Origin: Metarhizium brunneum
Taxonomy: Eukaryota > Ascomycota > Sordariomycetes > Hypocreales > Clavicipitaceae
Direction: 5' to 3'
NCBI RefSeq assembly: GCF_013426205.1
Contig: NC_089422.1
Coordinates: 2,170,001-2,234,000 of the forward strand
Length of the DNA stretch: 64,000 bases
Shown here one piece after another: positions 10,318 through 21,759 of the stretch; the first letter of the stretch is position 1; each line of letters begins with the position of its first letter. The notes under the pieces are model-generated. The model did not search any database, had not been told where the DNA came from, and was given only the letters and a program-made list of their open reading frames with translations. The translations under genes were made by a program, and so were the position numbers.

Positions 10318-10868
10318 GGCATTGCTTTGCGGAGGTGTCATTTGGTTTGGACGATTTAGTCCTTTCCTTCCCTGTGAGAGACGGAGAGGGAGAACTCAGC
10401 AGCGGATCCAAATCTTCTGTCCTCATCCGGCCAGTATTCACTTGTGTGGTTTGTTGTGTTGTACGCTGTCGTATCGTGGGAGAGTTCACAGTGCAATACA
10501 TGGCCTCGCACAAAAGTCAACCTAGCGTGTGGCATGTGCAATACTCGTTACCTGCCTTGTCTGATCGCATCAGTCTCATAACGTCAACTGGTGTCTTATT
10601 CCCCGTCGCACGATACAAGCACTCGCGTCGTGGGTTTTGGGTGTAATCTTACATTGGCAAATCGTAACGTCACACCTGGCGCAGAACAGACATATACAGT
10701 CATAGATTCATTTCAATTGATTGGAGTACGTTACAAGTTATACTAGAGTCACACAGGATATTGCGGTCTTCCTACACCGTCGTGGCCCACTACCAATCCC
10801 TTCCTTTCGGGATGATACACTTGCAGACCACGATTCAATCGCCGACACGTTCTGCCGGCATGAGCATG
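10318..10868. other. Intergenic
   Basis: 551 bp between the relic and the stop codon of the DJ-1/PfpI gene. No gene or structured element is seen. Confidence 0.5.
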
Positions 10869-11888
10869 TTAGACGTCGAGACCGTCGACGACTACGCCCT
10901 TGTTCCAGGTCCACTGAATCAACCTGGCAGCCTCCACCGCACATTCTTCATCAACCAGAGCGCTGACAAGATACAAAGCTGCATCAACGCCAGCGCTTAC
11001 TCCTCCAGCAGTGATGACGCGAAGACCACCGAGGCGCATCGCGGCACGGCGCGCAATGGACTCGCGGCGAGAGTTGGAGCCCTTGAAAGACATGCTGCCC
11101 TTTCTGCGAGCCTGTTAGCAACGTCACACTCACTCACGTACACACACAAAAGCAGCATCCGCCTTGAGGTTGAATCTTACCGAGCATTCGAGGGACGACG
11201 CCCAGCGTCTGACTTGCGGCGAATGTATGGATTCTCATCCTCGTCTCCAAGGTCGAAGCGGAGGTTGTTGACGACGTATCGGGCGTCTTCAACGACGTCG
11301 CAACGCTCAGTCATGTTGCGAGTAGCAGCATCGCTGCAAACATTCTCGAACTTGGTCAAGTAGTCGGGGTGAGTGGTGGCAGAGAGGCCAGAGAGAATGT
11401 TCTCTCTGGCAAGGAAAAGAGATCCCGTGCACACAGAGAGGATGGTGCGTTCACGGGCAGGATCCTTCTTCTGGAGCTCAGCAAAGTTATTGATGAGGCC
11501 AAGTGGCTCGGTGTCTGCCTTGAGGATCTCATCGGAATTGCCACCAAGAATGACGAGGATATCAAAGTCCTCGAGGCGTTCGTGGGCTTCCTTGAAGGAG
11601 ATTTGAGAGCCAACAATGGCACCCTGCTCGGAAAGGACCTTGGGCTCAGCCCCGGCAAGAGTCACTTCAAAAGCCTTGGAGGCTGGTGGAAGTTAGCAAC
11701 AATTTAGTTTACGTGAAAGAATAAGAAATGGTCAGGCAACTCAGCTTACTCTCGTCCTTAGGGTCGTGTTGGGCCGTGGTGAAAACCTCCATTGGCCCCG
11801 CAAGGTCGAGAAGGTCGAACTTGTTGTGCAGGGCAATGAGGACTTCAATGGGTTCGTCCGACACTGCGGACGTCTTATGTGCAGCCAT
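10869..11888 (-). CDS. DJ-1/PfpI (ThiJ) family protein
   Basis: Three minus-strand exons, 11888-11750, 11682-11181 and 11103-10869, give 291 residues. The N-terminal strand and turn LIALHNKFDLLDLAGPMEVF, the ILVILGGNSDE stretch and the nucleophile elbow SVCTGSLFLA (Cys131) are those of the DJ-1/PfpI class I glutamine-amidotransferase-like fold. The N-terminal wording, LLDLAGP followed by EVF, resembles isonitrile hydratase-type members more than DJ-1 itself. Family members include chaperones, glyoxalases, amidases and isonitrile hydratases, so the reaction cannot be fixed. The last exon begins after the second of two close acceptors (CTAACAG then CGCAG); only the second keeps frame. No signal peptide is seen; cytosol is likely. 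Divergent from tsc1 across 1.9 kb. Confidence 0.9.
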
Positions 11889-13809
11889 CTTGCCGGTATT
11901 GAAGTGTAGATGTTTGGATTGGGGGAAGTGAGGTTGGTCGTGTCAGTGAGTCACAGGAAAGGGGGGTGACTTTGTGGTGTGTTGGGCTGAGCAGCGTGGT
12001 GGTGTGGTGTGTTGAAGCCGTCTAAAGGCGTGTAAAGCGACCAGAAAATAGAAATGGTCGGGCTAGGGTCCTTGGGCAGAGCCTTTGATGAGGCTGATGA
12101 GGGTCAATGGGTAGTAAAAGACGGCACGTTGTAAGTCGATGAGTAGAGGAGAAGGAGGGGGAAGAGGGGGAAGAGAACAAGGTGAGGAGGATGTGAAGTA
12201 TATATGCGTGGTGGCATGGATGGATGATGGATACTCCCTACCGAACACAGTACGACATGGTATCCGGTACATGTATACATGTTCAAACGCGGGGAAGGAA
12301 GACAGAGAGCGCCTCAGCAAGACGATCAACTCTGGAAAGAGGGGTCCACGACTCCAAGCCAGACGTGGAGCTTGAGCTTAAGAGCTTCGGGCAGCTGGCG
12401 GTCATTCTAGACTCTGGGAAGCGGCATCGTTTCTGGAGCTCACGCAAGGACGAGGCGCCGCCTCCGGAAGTCCCAAGACACATCGTGACCACCTGCTTGC
12501 CTTTCCAACTCACCGCCGCGGAGTGGGCAGACTACAAAGTACAGAATGGTTCTGTCCATGGATAGATAGCATTGTCGATTGGACAGCACTGAACCCATTT
12601 CCTGGGCCATTGACCGTCAATTGACCAGAACGCAATCATGTCGAACCACGAGTCATCAATCTGCCGTTTCGACGTACCAGGGCTGCGTCCATCAAAGAGG
12701 GGCCAGCGTGGCTCGATGCGGCAATCATTACCTCGGGCGTCGCGTTAGATGTGACGCACCCGCCCTGGAGTCATTCCATCGAATCGCGCTGGGCAGGCAT
12801 TTAGAAGTCTCCTGGGGCTCGGTCAGGTAGTTCACCGAGGAGCTCGAGTCCTTGAGCGGAGTCCATGGTCATTGCAAGACTGTTGGCCAAAGTGAGGCCA
12901 CTCGGATACCGTCTCGGATACCGTCCAACACCTCAGCATCAGCTGTCCAACACCTCCCATCGTCCCACCTCGCATCACTTCATTCCGTCACCTTATGGAT
13001 CCATGCAGTTCCAAACCATGCCAGCTTAGTTCGTGGGGTCGGGCCACGGGTCATGCGGTCAAGTGTCTTCGATTTGCGGGGTTTTAGGGGCGAAAGAGGG
13101 TCCTCCGATCAATTGATGTGTCCTTTTGGCTGCAGAGCTGTCAGGTCAGAAGTGGGGTCGCATGTTGTCGATGCCGTGATGAGCAGTTGAGCACGTTTCC
13201 CATTGTTTGCCCATGTTTGACGATGTTTGACGGCAGTGGTACCTGACAGAAGAGGCTGCCTTCATTATCATCTTTGCACTCAGGACCCGAGGTTCAATTA
13301 CCCCTTCACTGCCTGACAAAGTGAGCGCCTTGCATCTGAGGCTCCGGACCTTCCAAAGCAGACGGCTGGCAACCTCGTACTGGCACAGACTGCCCTCAAG
13401 TGCTCTGACCACTGACCACTCCTGTGTCCGCCTGGCGCAAATATGCCCCACATGTGCCCTGCACTCTGCCTGCCCCACCTCTCCCCTCCAAGTGGCTGGC
13501 TGCCGACCTGGTGCTTGCTCACTCTCCAGCCTTGCAACAAGCTCCCATGTCATCATCGTTTCGGCGCAAGCTCTCGAGTCTACAACCACAGCACCACCAT
13601 CCAATCCACTCAGGCCCATGCATCAATAGCCTCCTCCATCATCCGGCATCCGTTTGATCGAGCTCCGGCACCATCTACAGCTCCGGGTCCGGCTGCAAGC
13701 AGTCCAAACTCCATCTCGAGCCAACTCAAACCCTTCTCAGGCAGTCGACAGAAGCCGACAGATATCCCTATCTTCTGCGCCTCATGCCAGCGGCGCGGGA
13801 GCCTTGACG
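11889..13809. other. Long intergenic region between DJ-1/PfpI gene and tsc1
   Basis: 1.9 kb between two divergent start codons. It contains a G/A-rich stretch (12137-12185) and the coding-like fragment described at 12310-12565. The part from about 13,300 to 13,800 is probably the promoter and leader of tsc1. No complete gene is seen. Confidence 0.5.
12310..12565 (+). pseudogene. Coding-like fragment of unknown origin
   Basis: An open frame ending at a TAG (12563-12565) reads like protein over its last 65 codons: KPDVELELKSFGQLAVIL, then HRFWSSRKDEAPPPEVPRH and PFQLTAAEWADYKVQ. Third positions are mostly G or C, as in the real genes of this window. No start, family motif or partner exon is convincing, and the bounds given at the 5' side are approximate. 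It may be one exon of an unrecognised gene or a relic. I do not recognise a family. Confidence 0.28.
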
Positions 13810-16800
13810 ATGGCTTCCACAACGTATGTCATTGCTACCTTCTCTGATACATCTTGGCCCCTGCTCACACGCTTTGTCTGACCGAATCAAATAACTGCAG
13901 CTCGTTAAAGGAGCTCGTCAAGACCATCAATACCTTCCTCGTCGACCCGTCTCTCCCACTTCCAGATACCTTCGTCGACACCCTCACCACCTTCACCCAA
14001 AAGCAAGAAGAAGATGACAATTCCGCTGCCGACCTCCTCCAAGATAGCCTGCTCTCTGTCTTCGATAAGCGAGTCAAGGGCAATGCCAAGGCTGTAGGCC
14101 CATGGATCGCCATCCTTCGACGATTGCTGCCGGTTCTGCAGACTCCAGAAAGAATTTTGCCGTGGTTTGATGCATGCAAGGGCATCTTGGACAGGGCCGA
14201 TCTAGACAAATATGTCGTTGATGAGACCGTGGCCTCCCTCATGGATCTGATAACTCTTATCGACGAGTTTCAAATCTCATTTGCAGCCAACTCGGCTGCT
14301 AACCGCATCATAGACCGCCTGTTTCAAGTATGGATGGATCGCTTCTACCCAGCTCTTCTGGATGGTAACACTTCGTCCGAGTACAATGAGAGGCTAATCC
14401 GCCACGCCTTGTGCAATTTCGGGAAGAAGCGACCCAAGGAGCTCTTCACCGCCATGGATGGGTATTTTGTTCAAAGCAAGTATCGCAAGTCGGCACTGAG
14501 ATTTCTTTGTGACTTTATTCAGATTCAACCACCGCATCTACACCAAGTTCTGCATACGTCGCTATTTGGCAATCTTATGACTTGTTTGCAGCATGACACG
14601 TCAACAACCATTGTGTCCGCTGCGTTGACGACTCTCATCATGCTTCTGCCACACATGCCGAGCTCTTTGGTACCGCATTTGCCTGCATTGTTCAACATTT
14701 ACGGCCGCCTTCTGTTTTGGGACAGAGAACACTCGAGACCGGCCGAGTGGCCCGATAGTGACGGGGCTGGTCCTGAACCCGCTCCTGGATGGGAGGTGGC
14801 AACATTTGATCCGGATGTCGACGACCAATCCATCGCTCACCTTCCCAATTACTATACCATTTTGTACGGTCTATATCCCATCAACTTTATGGACTATATT
14901 CGCAAACCACAGAGATACTTGCGCCATGCCAATGCAGCCAATGCAGATGAAGTAGAGGTCCAGCCAACTGAGATGCGCCATCGGTCTGAAACCTTCCGGC
15001 GAAACCATCTGTTGCATCCCAATTTCTACTCTCTCACCATTGATTCTGAAAAGACCGATTTTGGCCGCTGGATAAAGAGCGAGGCTGCCGAGGTCGTGGC
15101 TGAGTGTATGGGCTTATGTCTGGAGACGGACTTGTACAACTTTGCTGATCTGAGTTCTGCGGAAATCCCTGGCTCCAGCCCGGGGGTTGTCAACACCACT
15201 GCAGCTCTCGGTAATGATGTGTTGGAAAAGTCCAAGGCCGATGCCGCCTTATTGAGCGGCCCGGGTGGAAAGCATGATAGCTGGCGCAACTCACACCTGA
15301 CGGCTTCAGACTCCGCCTCAAGCAACCAGACACCAGTCACTGCAATGCGTCGTGGCTCACAGTCAAGCGTACCATCACATCGGGATTCTACTGGCGACGG
15401 GCGGTCAAGAACGGGTGGGACAGATAGCCCGACTTTGACACTATCGCCATCCCACCCCCAGTTGCAAGATTTAATTCAGTCTAACAAGGTCATCAAATCA
15501 GGTTTGCACCAATCGTTGGCCAACGACAGCGTCGCATCGCTTGCTCTGAGCCATCAGGACTCGGTCACAGAGAAAGCCCCTCCTGGTGCTCCAACAGCAT
15601 CAGCAGCAACGGCGCCGCTTCCGCTTACATCGCACTCACCCTTCCCAACCTCAGAAATGTCTACCCAAGTTGTACACTTACAAAAGCAAATCTTGCTTTT
15701 GCAAAATGACTTGAGTTTTGAGCGCTACCTGAAGCAACAGCACATGGCACATATTGGCGACCTTCGACGCAAGCAGATGGCTGAAGCAGCAACAGAAGCC
15801 GAGACACAAAATTTGATTATGATGAACCGAAATCTCAAGAGCCGGTTTGAGGATGCTAAAAACTCCGAGATGCAGGTCAAAAAGGAGTCAGAGAAGAGTC
15901 GCGCCATGGCGAAGAAATGGGAGGCCGATTTGGCCAACAAGTTGAAAGACTTGCGACACAAGTCCAAGAAGATGCAGGCCGAAATGGAAGCATTGCAACG
16001 GGAATTGGAGGAATCCAAACAAGAAGGCGACAAACTCCGCAAGCTGCTTTGCGCCGCTGAAGTCAAGGAACTAAACTGGAAACAAAACATGCAGTCTATT
16101 GAAATACATGGCGCCGAGATCGACCGCCTGAAGGCTGAAGTGGAACGGCTGACGAGGTCTGAGAGAGACCATCAAGCCAAGGAGTTGGAACGTCAGCAGA
16201 TGATAAACTCTGCGACAAAGACGGAGAGCCGGGCTGAGGCTCTGAAGATGAGGCTAGATGCACAGGAAAATGAGGTTCAGCGCGTGAAGAAATTGTTCCA
16301 GTCGCAAGTTGCGGCTCTTCAAACACAACTTTCTGAAGCGCAGGAGGAGCGCGAACGGCCTGGGTCCAACTCGAATCTCGCTGTAGAAAGTGCTTTGGCG
16401 GCCAGTCGGGCCAAGCAAGCGGAACTGCAGAAACAGCATGCTCTGCTGATGCGCAAGTATACAGCACTTCAGTCGTCACTGCTGGATATGCAGTCAGAAC
16501 AGCCACCAGAGCAAACGCGGGCAACGGCGTCTCAGCACCAACCAACGGACGCAGATTATCTGTCATTGTCAACCAGCCCGGTTGTTGTCAAGGCCCGGTC
16601 ACATCGAGCATTGTCTAATGCAGAAGCAACAGGCCACAACATGAAGTCGGCCGGGGGTTCGCAATCCGGCGGGACTACGACAGGCAGTACACTTACGAAA
16701 GAGGGCAGTGGTTCCCAGGCCGAAGCGTCGGGAAGCCCCATTTCTCCTGACCAGAGAACTTTTAGTAAGTTCCCAATACAAGATGCGGAGGGTAGTTTTG

Positions 16801-16943
16801 ACTAACGGTATTTAGGCGGCCTACAGAGTCGACTGCGTCGGGACTCGAGAGATAAGAGCAAGGATGATGGCAGCAGTGCTTCAGGGAAGCCAAAGAAGGA
16901 AAAGAAGTCTTCTGGCTTAAGAGGCATCAGGGGATTTGTATAG
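13810..16943 (+). CDS. tsc1: Hamartin (TSC1) orthologue
   Basis: Three exons, 13810-13823, 13901-16764 and 16816-16943, give 1,001 residues. The first exon is only 14 nt and encodes MAST plus two bases; its GTATGT donor and the downstream ACTGCAG acceptor restore a start that the long open frame lacks. The first 440 residues or so are the helical hamartin domain (for example NERLIRHALCNFGKKRPKELF and LRFLCDFIQIQPPHL). A Ser/Thr-rich linker follows (about 450-585), and residues about 590-870 form a long coiled coil. The tail is basic and Ser-rich. Known: Tsc1 binds and stabilises Tsc2, the GTPase activator for Rheb, and the complex restrains TORC1 at the vacuole/endosome; fission yeast Tsc1 is about 900 residues. 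The C-terminal exon is supported by an in-frame GTAAGT...TTTAG intron. Confidence 0.92.
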
Positions 16944-17414
16944 AAGTGTAATGATGAATGAGAACGCAATTGCTGGTCGTGTTGCGGCGCGGTGTTACTG
17001 CGTGGCATTTGACACAACAGTGGTATCAATGAAAGGCGTTGCACATGCCCTCGACTGGTAATGGCATATATCTTGCTGTGCCCATCTCCATGCCTAGTCC
17101 CTGATTACTTGGCAGGTTGGATAACTCAAACTACGCAGTCTAACTGTGACGTGGCCCAGCAGCTTGCTAGATGTATGTATAGAGTTGGCAAATTGTACCG
17201 CGTGTCATATGACGACTCTGCTACCACTCAGGCACAGTGCTCATCGGACAAAACGGCAGGCGTTTGCTTGGTGCGTCATGCAGTGTCACCCCAGAAACTG
17301 CATATATAGTAAACAACACGACCAGATCACATGTCGTTCCCCCCCTCATGCCCGGCAAGACAAGACACACACACGAAGACACAACCAGACACATCCAGGT
17401 TTCCTCTCTCAGCC
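16944..17414. other. Intergenic
   Basis: 471 bp between tsc1 and the sulfotransferase-like gene. A short CATATATAG stretch near 17300-17308 and an ACACAC-rich leader precede the next start codon. No gene is seen. Confidence 0.5.
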
Positions 17415-18320
17415 ATGGAAAAACAACAAAAGTGCTTCGCCACGGGCCACGGCATCATATGCGCGGCGCTCCCCCGATCCGGCACGGGATCCCTCGCGGC
17501 GGCCCTCACGGCGCTCGGCCTCGGCCCCGTGCACCACGCGCTCTACATCACGGACCGCCGAGAGTACTACGCCTGGGGCCAGGCCGCGTGGAGCAACATG
17601 CCCTACTTCCGGACGGCGAGCCTGCGCGCGGCCAGGACGCTGCCGTTCTACATCAGCGCCGTGGACGCCCTGCTCCCGTGGACGCGAGGGGACTGGGACA
17701 GGCTGATTGGGGGCCAGAGGACCGTCACCGACGTGGCGAGCCTCTTCACCGAGCAGCTGATCCGTGCGTACCCCGAGGCAAAGGTCATCTTGGTCGAGCG
17801 GCCTGTCGATGCGTGGAAGGCCAGTTTCGGGGAGGTTGTCCTGGACAATTTCTGCTGCGGTGCTCGGGGATTCTTGCTGGGCAGGCTGGGGCCCTGGGCC
17901 GGCCTGCCGGAGTTGTGCATTCTGCGGGATATCGTCATGGGCTGGTTGGGCGCCGAGACGGGGAGGGAGGCGTGGGCAAAGATGGATGCTGCGCACGCCG
18001 AGTACTACGCCATGGTGAGGAGGGAGGTTCCGCGGGGGCAGGTGCTCGAGTTCAAGCCCGAGGACGGTTGGGGCCCGCTGTGCGAGTTTCTGGGTGTTCC
18101 TGTGCCTGATGGTCCGTTTCCGAGGACGAACGACAGGGCTGAGATGCTGGGCCTGCTGGATCAGGCGTGGAGGAAGGTTGTGGTGACGGCGGCTGCGCGC
18201 TTGCGGCGGGGTGTGCTCTACTTGGGATTGGTTGTTTTGGCTCTCGTCTTCTTCTGGCAATGGGCTTGGGGGGGTGCTTGCGTCGGTGGTTGGGCTGGGT
18301 GTTGGAGAGAAGAGCTTTGA
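17415..18320 (+). CDS. Sulfotransferase-like P-loop protein with C-terminal membrane anchor
   Basis: Intronless frame of 301 residues from the ATG in CAGCCATGG; an in-frame ATG at 17331 would add 28 residues of poor quality. Residues 19-28 (LPRSGTGSLA) form the phosphate-binding loop of the fungal/animal sulfotransferase-like family (Sulfotransfer_4 type), and the segment KVILVERPVDAWKASF matches the second conserved strand with its Arg and the following helix. Residues near 272-290 form a hydrophobic helix, so the protein is probably a tail-anchored membrane protein. Members are common in fungal genomes, often next to secondary metabolism genes, but few have a proven reaction; use of PAPS is inferred, not shown. 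The gene is very GC-rich and has no introns, unlike most neighbours, which might reflect recent acquisition or retroposition. Confidence 0.85.
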   Translation: MEKQQKCFATGHGIICAALPRSGTGSLAAALTALGLGPVHHALYITDRREYYAWGQAAWSNMPYFRTASLRAARTLPFYISAVDALLPWTRGDWDRLIGGQRTVTDVASLFTEQLIRAYPEAKVILVERPVDAWKASFGEVVLDNFCCGARGFLLGRLGPWAGLPELCILRDIVMGWLGAETGREAWAKMDAAHAEYYAMVRREVPRGQVLEFKPEDGWGPLCEFLGVPVPDGPFPRTNDRAEMLGLLDQAWRKVVVTAAARLRRGVLYLGLVVLALVFFWQWAWGGACVGGWAGCWREEL

Positions 18321-20211
18321 GGGCTTTTGCCCTTGGGTTGGCAAAGGACCAAACGCTGGTGATGGTGTATGCATACTACCTTGGGTGCGGTGTCGGAACA
18401 GCATCGATTCTGCGGCTTGGAGAGTATGATGACGGCTGTGGACGGAAGTCGAGCTGCCGCTTTTGCTTTTCATGGCATTTTATTGCACTTGTTATATCTC
18501 GCTGGGCATCTTCTCCCTTCAAGGCATCGAGCCCGTCTGTATGAACTGGTGAGGGGTTCCTTCATGGCGGGAGTGCCTGATGTAGCCATGGTCAGACTGT
18601 ATTACTCTGGGCTCAATTCACGAAAACCTGCATTTGATTCCCAGTTACTCCGTTCCCTCTGTGTGTATCTTGAGAATGTTGACAAGGGCGCGGCGGAACA
18701 CGGGAAAATATCAGCAGTGATTGTGCCAGGCCATGCACCAGTCAAACTCAATTGGCCTCCAGGGCGTCAATCACTAATCATGCGACAGTAATGAATGAGA
18801 CGGCACGCGGCATCCAGATGACTGGCATGTGGAAAGGCCGGCATTGAGCAGACGACCGCCGAGCACTCCGCAGAGTCGCATCTGGCTTGGCCGGTCCTAG
18901 GCTAAGCCGTGGGTACAGCCATAGCACCAGTCCAGTCCATTACTCGACTCGTGCCTGACAGGGAGGGCGTCAAAGTTTTTTCATTCTTTGTTTGGGGTGG
19001 AGGCTTGACGCCGCCTGGACGACGAAGACGTGTTCCTGGATGGTTAACGCCTCTCCAATGGTGCAACCGCCGCACTTGTGGCGGTTTGCTCGATTTGCAG
19101 AGAACAAGAGAAGCTACAAAGGGGATTGCAATGGTGGCAGTTCACTCATCAGGCCCCGATCCCTCGATTGCTGCTGTCGAGAACAGGATTTTCTTGCGTG
19201 AAAGAGGTGGAGCTTTGCCCACGTATGACGTGATGCCAGATGGTGGCTTCGTATTCTCAGAATAGCCCGGTGCGTCGTGGTATTCTGGCCGCAGCAAAAA
19301 GAGAAGAGAAGCGACAAGTCTCGTATTGTTCCACGTGGGTTGACTGACTTGTGCGTCTGCTGTTTGTCGAGAGAGGTCCGGTAAAATTAAATGTGCGGCT
19401 TCGTCATGCGCAACCTCGCGTCACTCTGCGTTATTGTTCAATCCACCCGCGCCGGCCGTCGCAGTGTTTCTCGTCTTGCCGCAGGTCTCACTCCAGCTCA
19501 GGCACAGCGCATTTTCACCCGGAGCAAATTAATTAATTGGCCGCTTGTTCATTGTTTCTCCCTTTTCTGCCCGACTTGGCCTGCACGACTCGGGCCTGCA
19601 CGCCTGACCCCGGGCCTGGCCCCCACTTCTCTCGCCACGATCTAGCCTCGACCCCACCAGCCACGACCCATCCATCGGCTGTGAATCAGCCATGCACGAC
19701 GAATCCGTCCACAACCGTCCACAACCATCCAACCATCCGCAGCCAACATCCAAACATGCAACGGCATCCACCCAACCTGCGCTCCATCGTGCGCTTCAGC
19801 CACTAACGGCCCAACGATGGCCTCCAGGGGTCCCAGTTCTGTGCCATTTTGGTCGCCTTCTCGTCCTGTGCTTCTCTCCGCTCGTGGCCAAGCGTGAAAT
19901 GCCCCGTCCGCGCGGCCCCTGGCCAGCCAGCTCCCGATAGGTCCGTCTGGCAAAACCAAACATGGAAACAAGGACCCCCTGCGTGGTCCCACGGCCATTG
20001 ATTGTTTTGACCATTTCTGCTATTACCTCTGGTATTCGTCTCTTCTGTTCTCTTTTCTTCGTCTTTCGTTTCTACCTCTCCTCATACCTGTCCTGGATTG
20101 TCCTTCGTTTTGACCAGTGTAGGAACCTAGTCTTTCGTTACTCAACACCAGCAAGGGAAAGGGTGTCTCTTACATCAGCATACACAGTTATAATATTGGC
20201 ATTTGCTTACC
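18321..20211. other. Intergenic with GH17 promoter
   Basis: 1.9 kb between the sulfotransferase-like gene and the glucanase. A pyrimidine-rich tract (about 20038-20098) lies just before the glucanase leader. Small open frames up to 140 codons (for example 18369-18791) show no family features. No other gene is seen. Confidence 0.5.
20038..20098 (+). promoter_or_regulatory. CT-rich tract upstream of GH17 glucanase
   Basis: A stretch dominated by T and C about 115-175 bp before the start codon. Such tracts sit near transcription starts of strongly expressed genes in filamentous fungi; the assignment here is inference. Confidence 0.45.
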
Positions 20212-21759
20212 ATGCCTTCTCGCCTCTTCGCCTTGGCTACCGCCGTTTCTGGCGCTGCCGCCGCCTTCCAGGGCTTCAACTACGGCTCTACCTTCACAGA
20301 CGGCAGACCCAAGGCACAGACCGACTTTGAGAATGAGTTCAAGACGGCTGCCGGTCTTGAAGGCACCAACGGCGGCTTCACCTCTGCTCGTCTGTACACC
20401 ATGGTTCAGGCCGGCACCGGAAACGATGTCATCTCTGCTATTCCTGCCGCCATCAGCACCAAGACGAGCCTGCTTCTTGGTCTCTGGGCCTCTGCCGGCC
20501 AGGCTTCCTTCGACAACGAACTGGCAGCTTTGAAGAAGACCATCGACCAGTACTGCAGCCAGCTCGACGGTCTTATTGCCGGCATCTCGGTCGGCTCTGA
20601 AGATTTGTACCGCATCTCACCCACCGGCCAGGCTGCCTCTCCTGACCCCGGTGCTTCGCCCACGCAGCTGGTCAACTACATCAAGGAAGTCCGCACCACC
20701 ATCAAGGGCTCATGCCTGGAAACGGCCCCCATTGGCCACGTCGATACCTGGACTGCCTATGTCAACGAGACCAACAAGCCCGTCATTGACGCCATTGACT
20801 GGGTCGGCATGGACGCCTACCCTTACTATGAAAACACCAAGCCCAATGGCATTGAGAACGCCGCCAAGCTCTTCCAGGCCGCCATCGACAACACTCAGAG
20901 CGCCTCCGGTGGCAAGCCCATCTGGATCACGGAGACGGGCTGGCCTGTCAGCGGTCCCAAGGAAGCCTCTGCAGTGCCCGGTGTCGAGGAAGCTCAGACT
21001 TTCTGGCGTGAAGTCGGCTGCCCCAGGTTTGGCAACGTCAACGTCTGGTGGTTCACGCTGCAAGACGGTGCTCCTACCATCCCCAGCCCTGCCTTTGGTG
21101 TCATTGGCTCCACGCTCACTACCAAGCCTTTGTACGACCTGTCTTGCGACAAGAAGCAGCCCACTAGCAGCAAGGCCGCCCAGAGCTCCCAGACTTCTGC
21201 TCAGTCCCAGGCGCCAACTGCCACTGGACCTGCCGGAACTTCTGTCCAGGGAAGCACTGTTCAGCAGACTACAGTCCCAGCCGCCGGTACCACCCAGCAG
21301 GGTGGTCAGTCCAACACGGTGGTTCCTCCTCCGGCAAGCACCCTGACCACCGGCAACGGTGGCAATGGTGGCAATGGCAGCAACGGAGGTAATGGCGGTA
21401 ACGGCAGTAATGGCAGTAACGGAGGCAATGGAAGCAACGGAGGCAATGGCAGCAATGGCAGCAACGGTAGCAACGGAGGCAATGGCAGTAACGGAGGCAA
21501 CGGCAGCAACGGAGGCAATGGCAGCAACGGAGGCAATGGAAACAATGGCAGCAACGGTAGCAACGGCAGCAATGGCGGTAATGGCATCAACGGCGGTGGT
21601 GCTGTCAACGGCAGCACTACCTACATTGTTCCTGGCCAGGGCACCGCTACCGGTACCGGTGGTCTGCCTGGTGTCACGGTTCCTCCCAACGCTGGCAGCA
21701 AGCTGAGTGCCTTTGCGGGTGTTGCCGTCGGTGCTGTCATGGCTGTCGCTGCTTTGTAA
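20212..21759 (+). CDS. GPI-anchored GH17 beta-1,3-glucanase (EglC type)
   Basis: Intronless, 515 residues. The start is the ATG at 20212; the open frame begins 9 bp earlier only with TTG. Residues 1-18 are a signal peptide ending in GAAAA, followed by the GH17 domain (about 20-310). The acid/base glutamate is Glu130 in GISVGSED and the nucleophile Glu241 in WITETGWP. A Ser/Thr/Gln-rich linker leads into an 80-residue Gly-Asn-Ser tract (about 381-464), and the C-terminus (KLSAFAGVAVGAVMAVAAL) is a GPI-attachment signal with a Asn/Gly/Ser cleavage site just before it. Known: fungal members with this layout are cell-wall endo-1,3-beta-glucanases or glucanosyltransferases. Likely located on the outer plasma membrane or covalently in the wall. 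The repeat tract should project the catalytic domain outwards. Confidence 0.93.
   Translation: MPSRLFALATAVSGAAAAFQGFNYGSTFTDGRPKAQTDFENEFKTAAGLEGTNGGFTSARLYTMVQAGTGNDVISAIPAAISTKTSLLLGLWASAGQASFDNELAALKKTIDQYCSQLDGLIAGISVGSEDLYRISPTGQAASPDPGASPTQLVNYIKEVRTTIKGSCLETAPIGHVDTWTAYVNETNKPVIDAIDWVGMDAYPYYENTKPNGIENAAKLFQAAIDNTQSASGGKPIWITETGWPVSGPKEASAVPGVEEAQTFWREVGCPRFGNVNVWWFTLQDGAPTIPSPAFGVIGSTLTTKPLYDLSCDKKQPTSSKAAQSSQTSAQSQAPTATGPAGTSVQGSTVQQTTVPAAGTTQQGGQSNTVVPPPASTLTTGNGGNGGNGSNGGNGGNGSNGSNGGNGSNGGNGSNGSNGSNGGNGSNGGNGSNGGNGSNGGNGNNGSNGSNGSNGGNGINGGGAVNGSTTYIVPGQGTATGTGGLPGVTVPPNAGSKLSAFAGVAVGAVMAVAAL
21354..21600 (+). repeat. Short in-frame repeat coding for Gly-Asn-Gly/Ser
   Basis: Imperfect 9-bp and 6-bp units of the form GGCAATGGC, AGCAACGGA and variants fill about 245 bp within the glucanase gene. 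Unit lengths are multiples of 3, so gain or loss of units changes spacer length without breaking the frame. Confidence 0.93.

Noticed and set aside
17409..18473. 354-codon minus-strand frame over the sulfotransferase-like gene
   Set aside because: Shadow of a GC-rich gene; no start context, motif or splice support.
18369..18791. 140-codon frame after the sulfotransferase-like gene
   Set aside because: No domain, mixed codon use, probably 3' flank.
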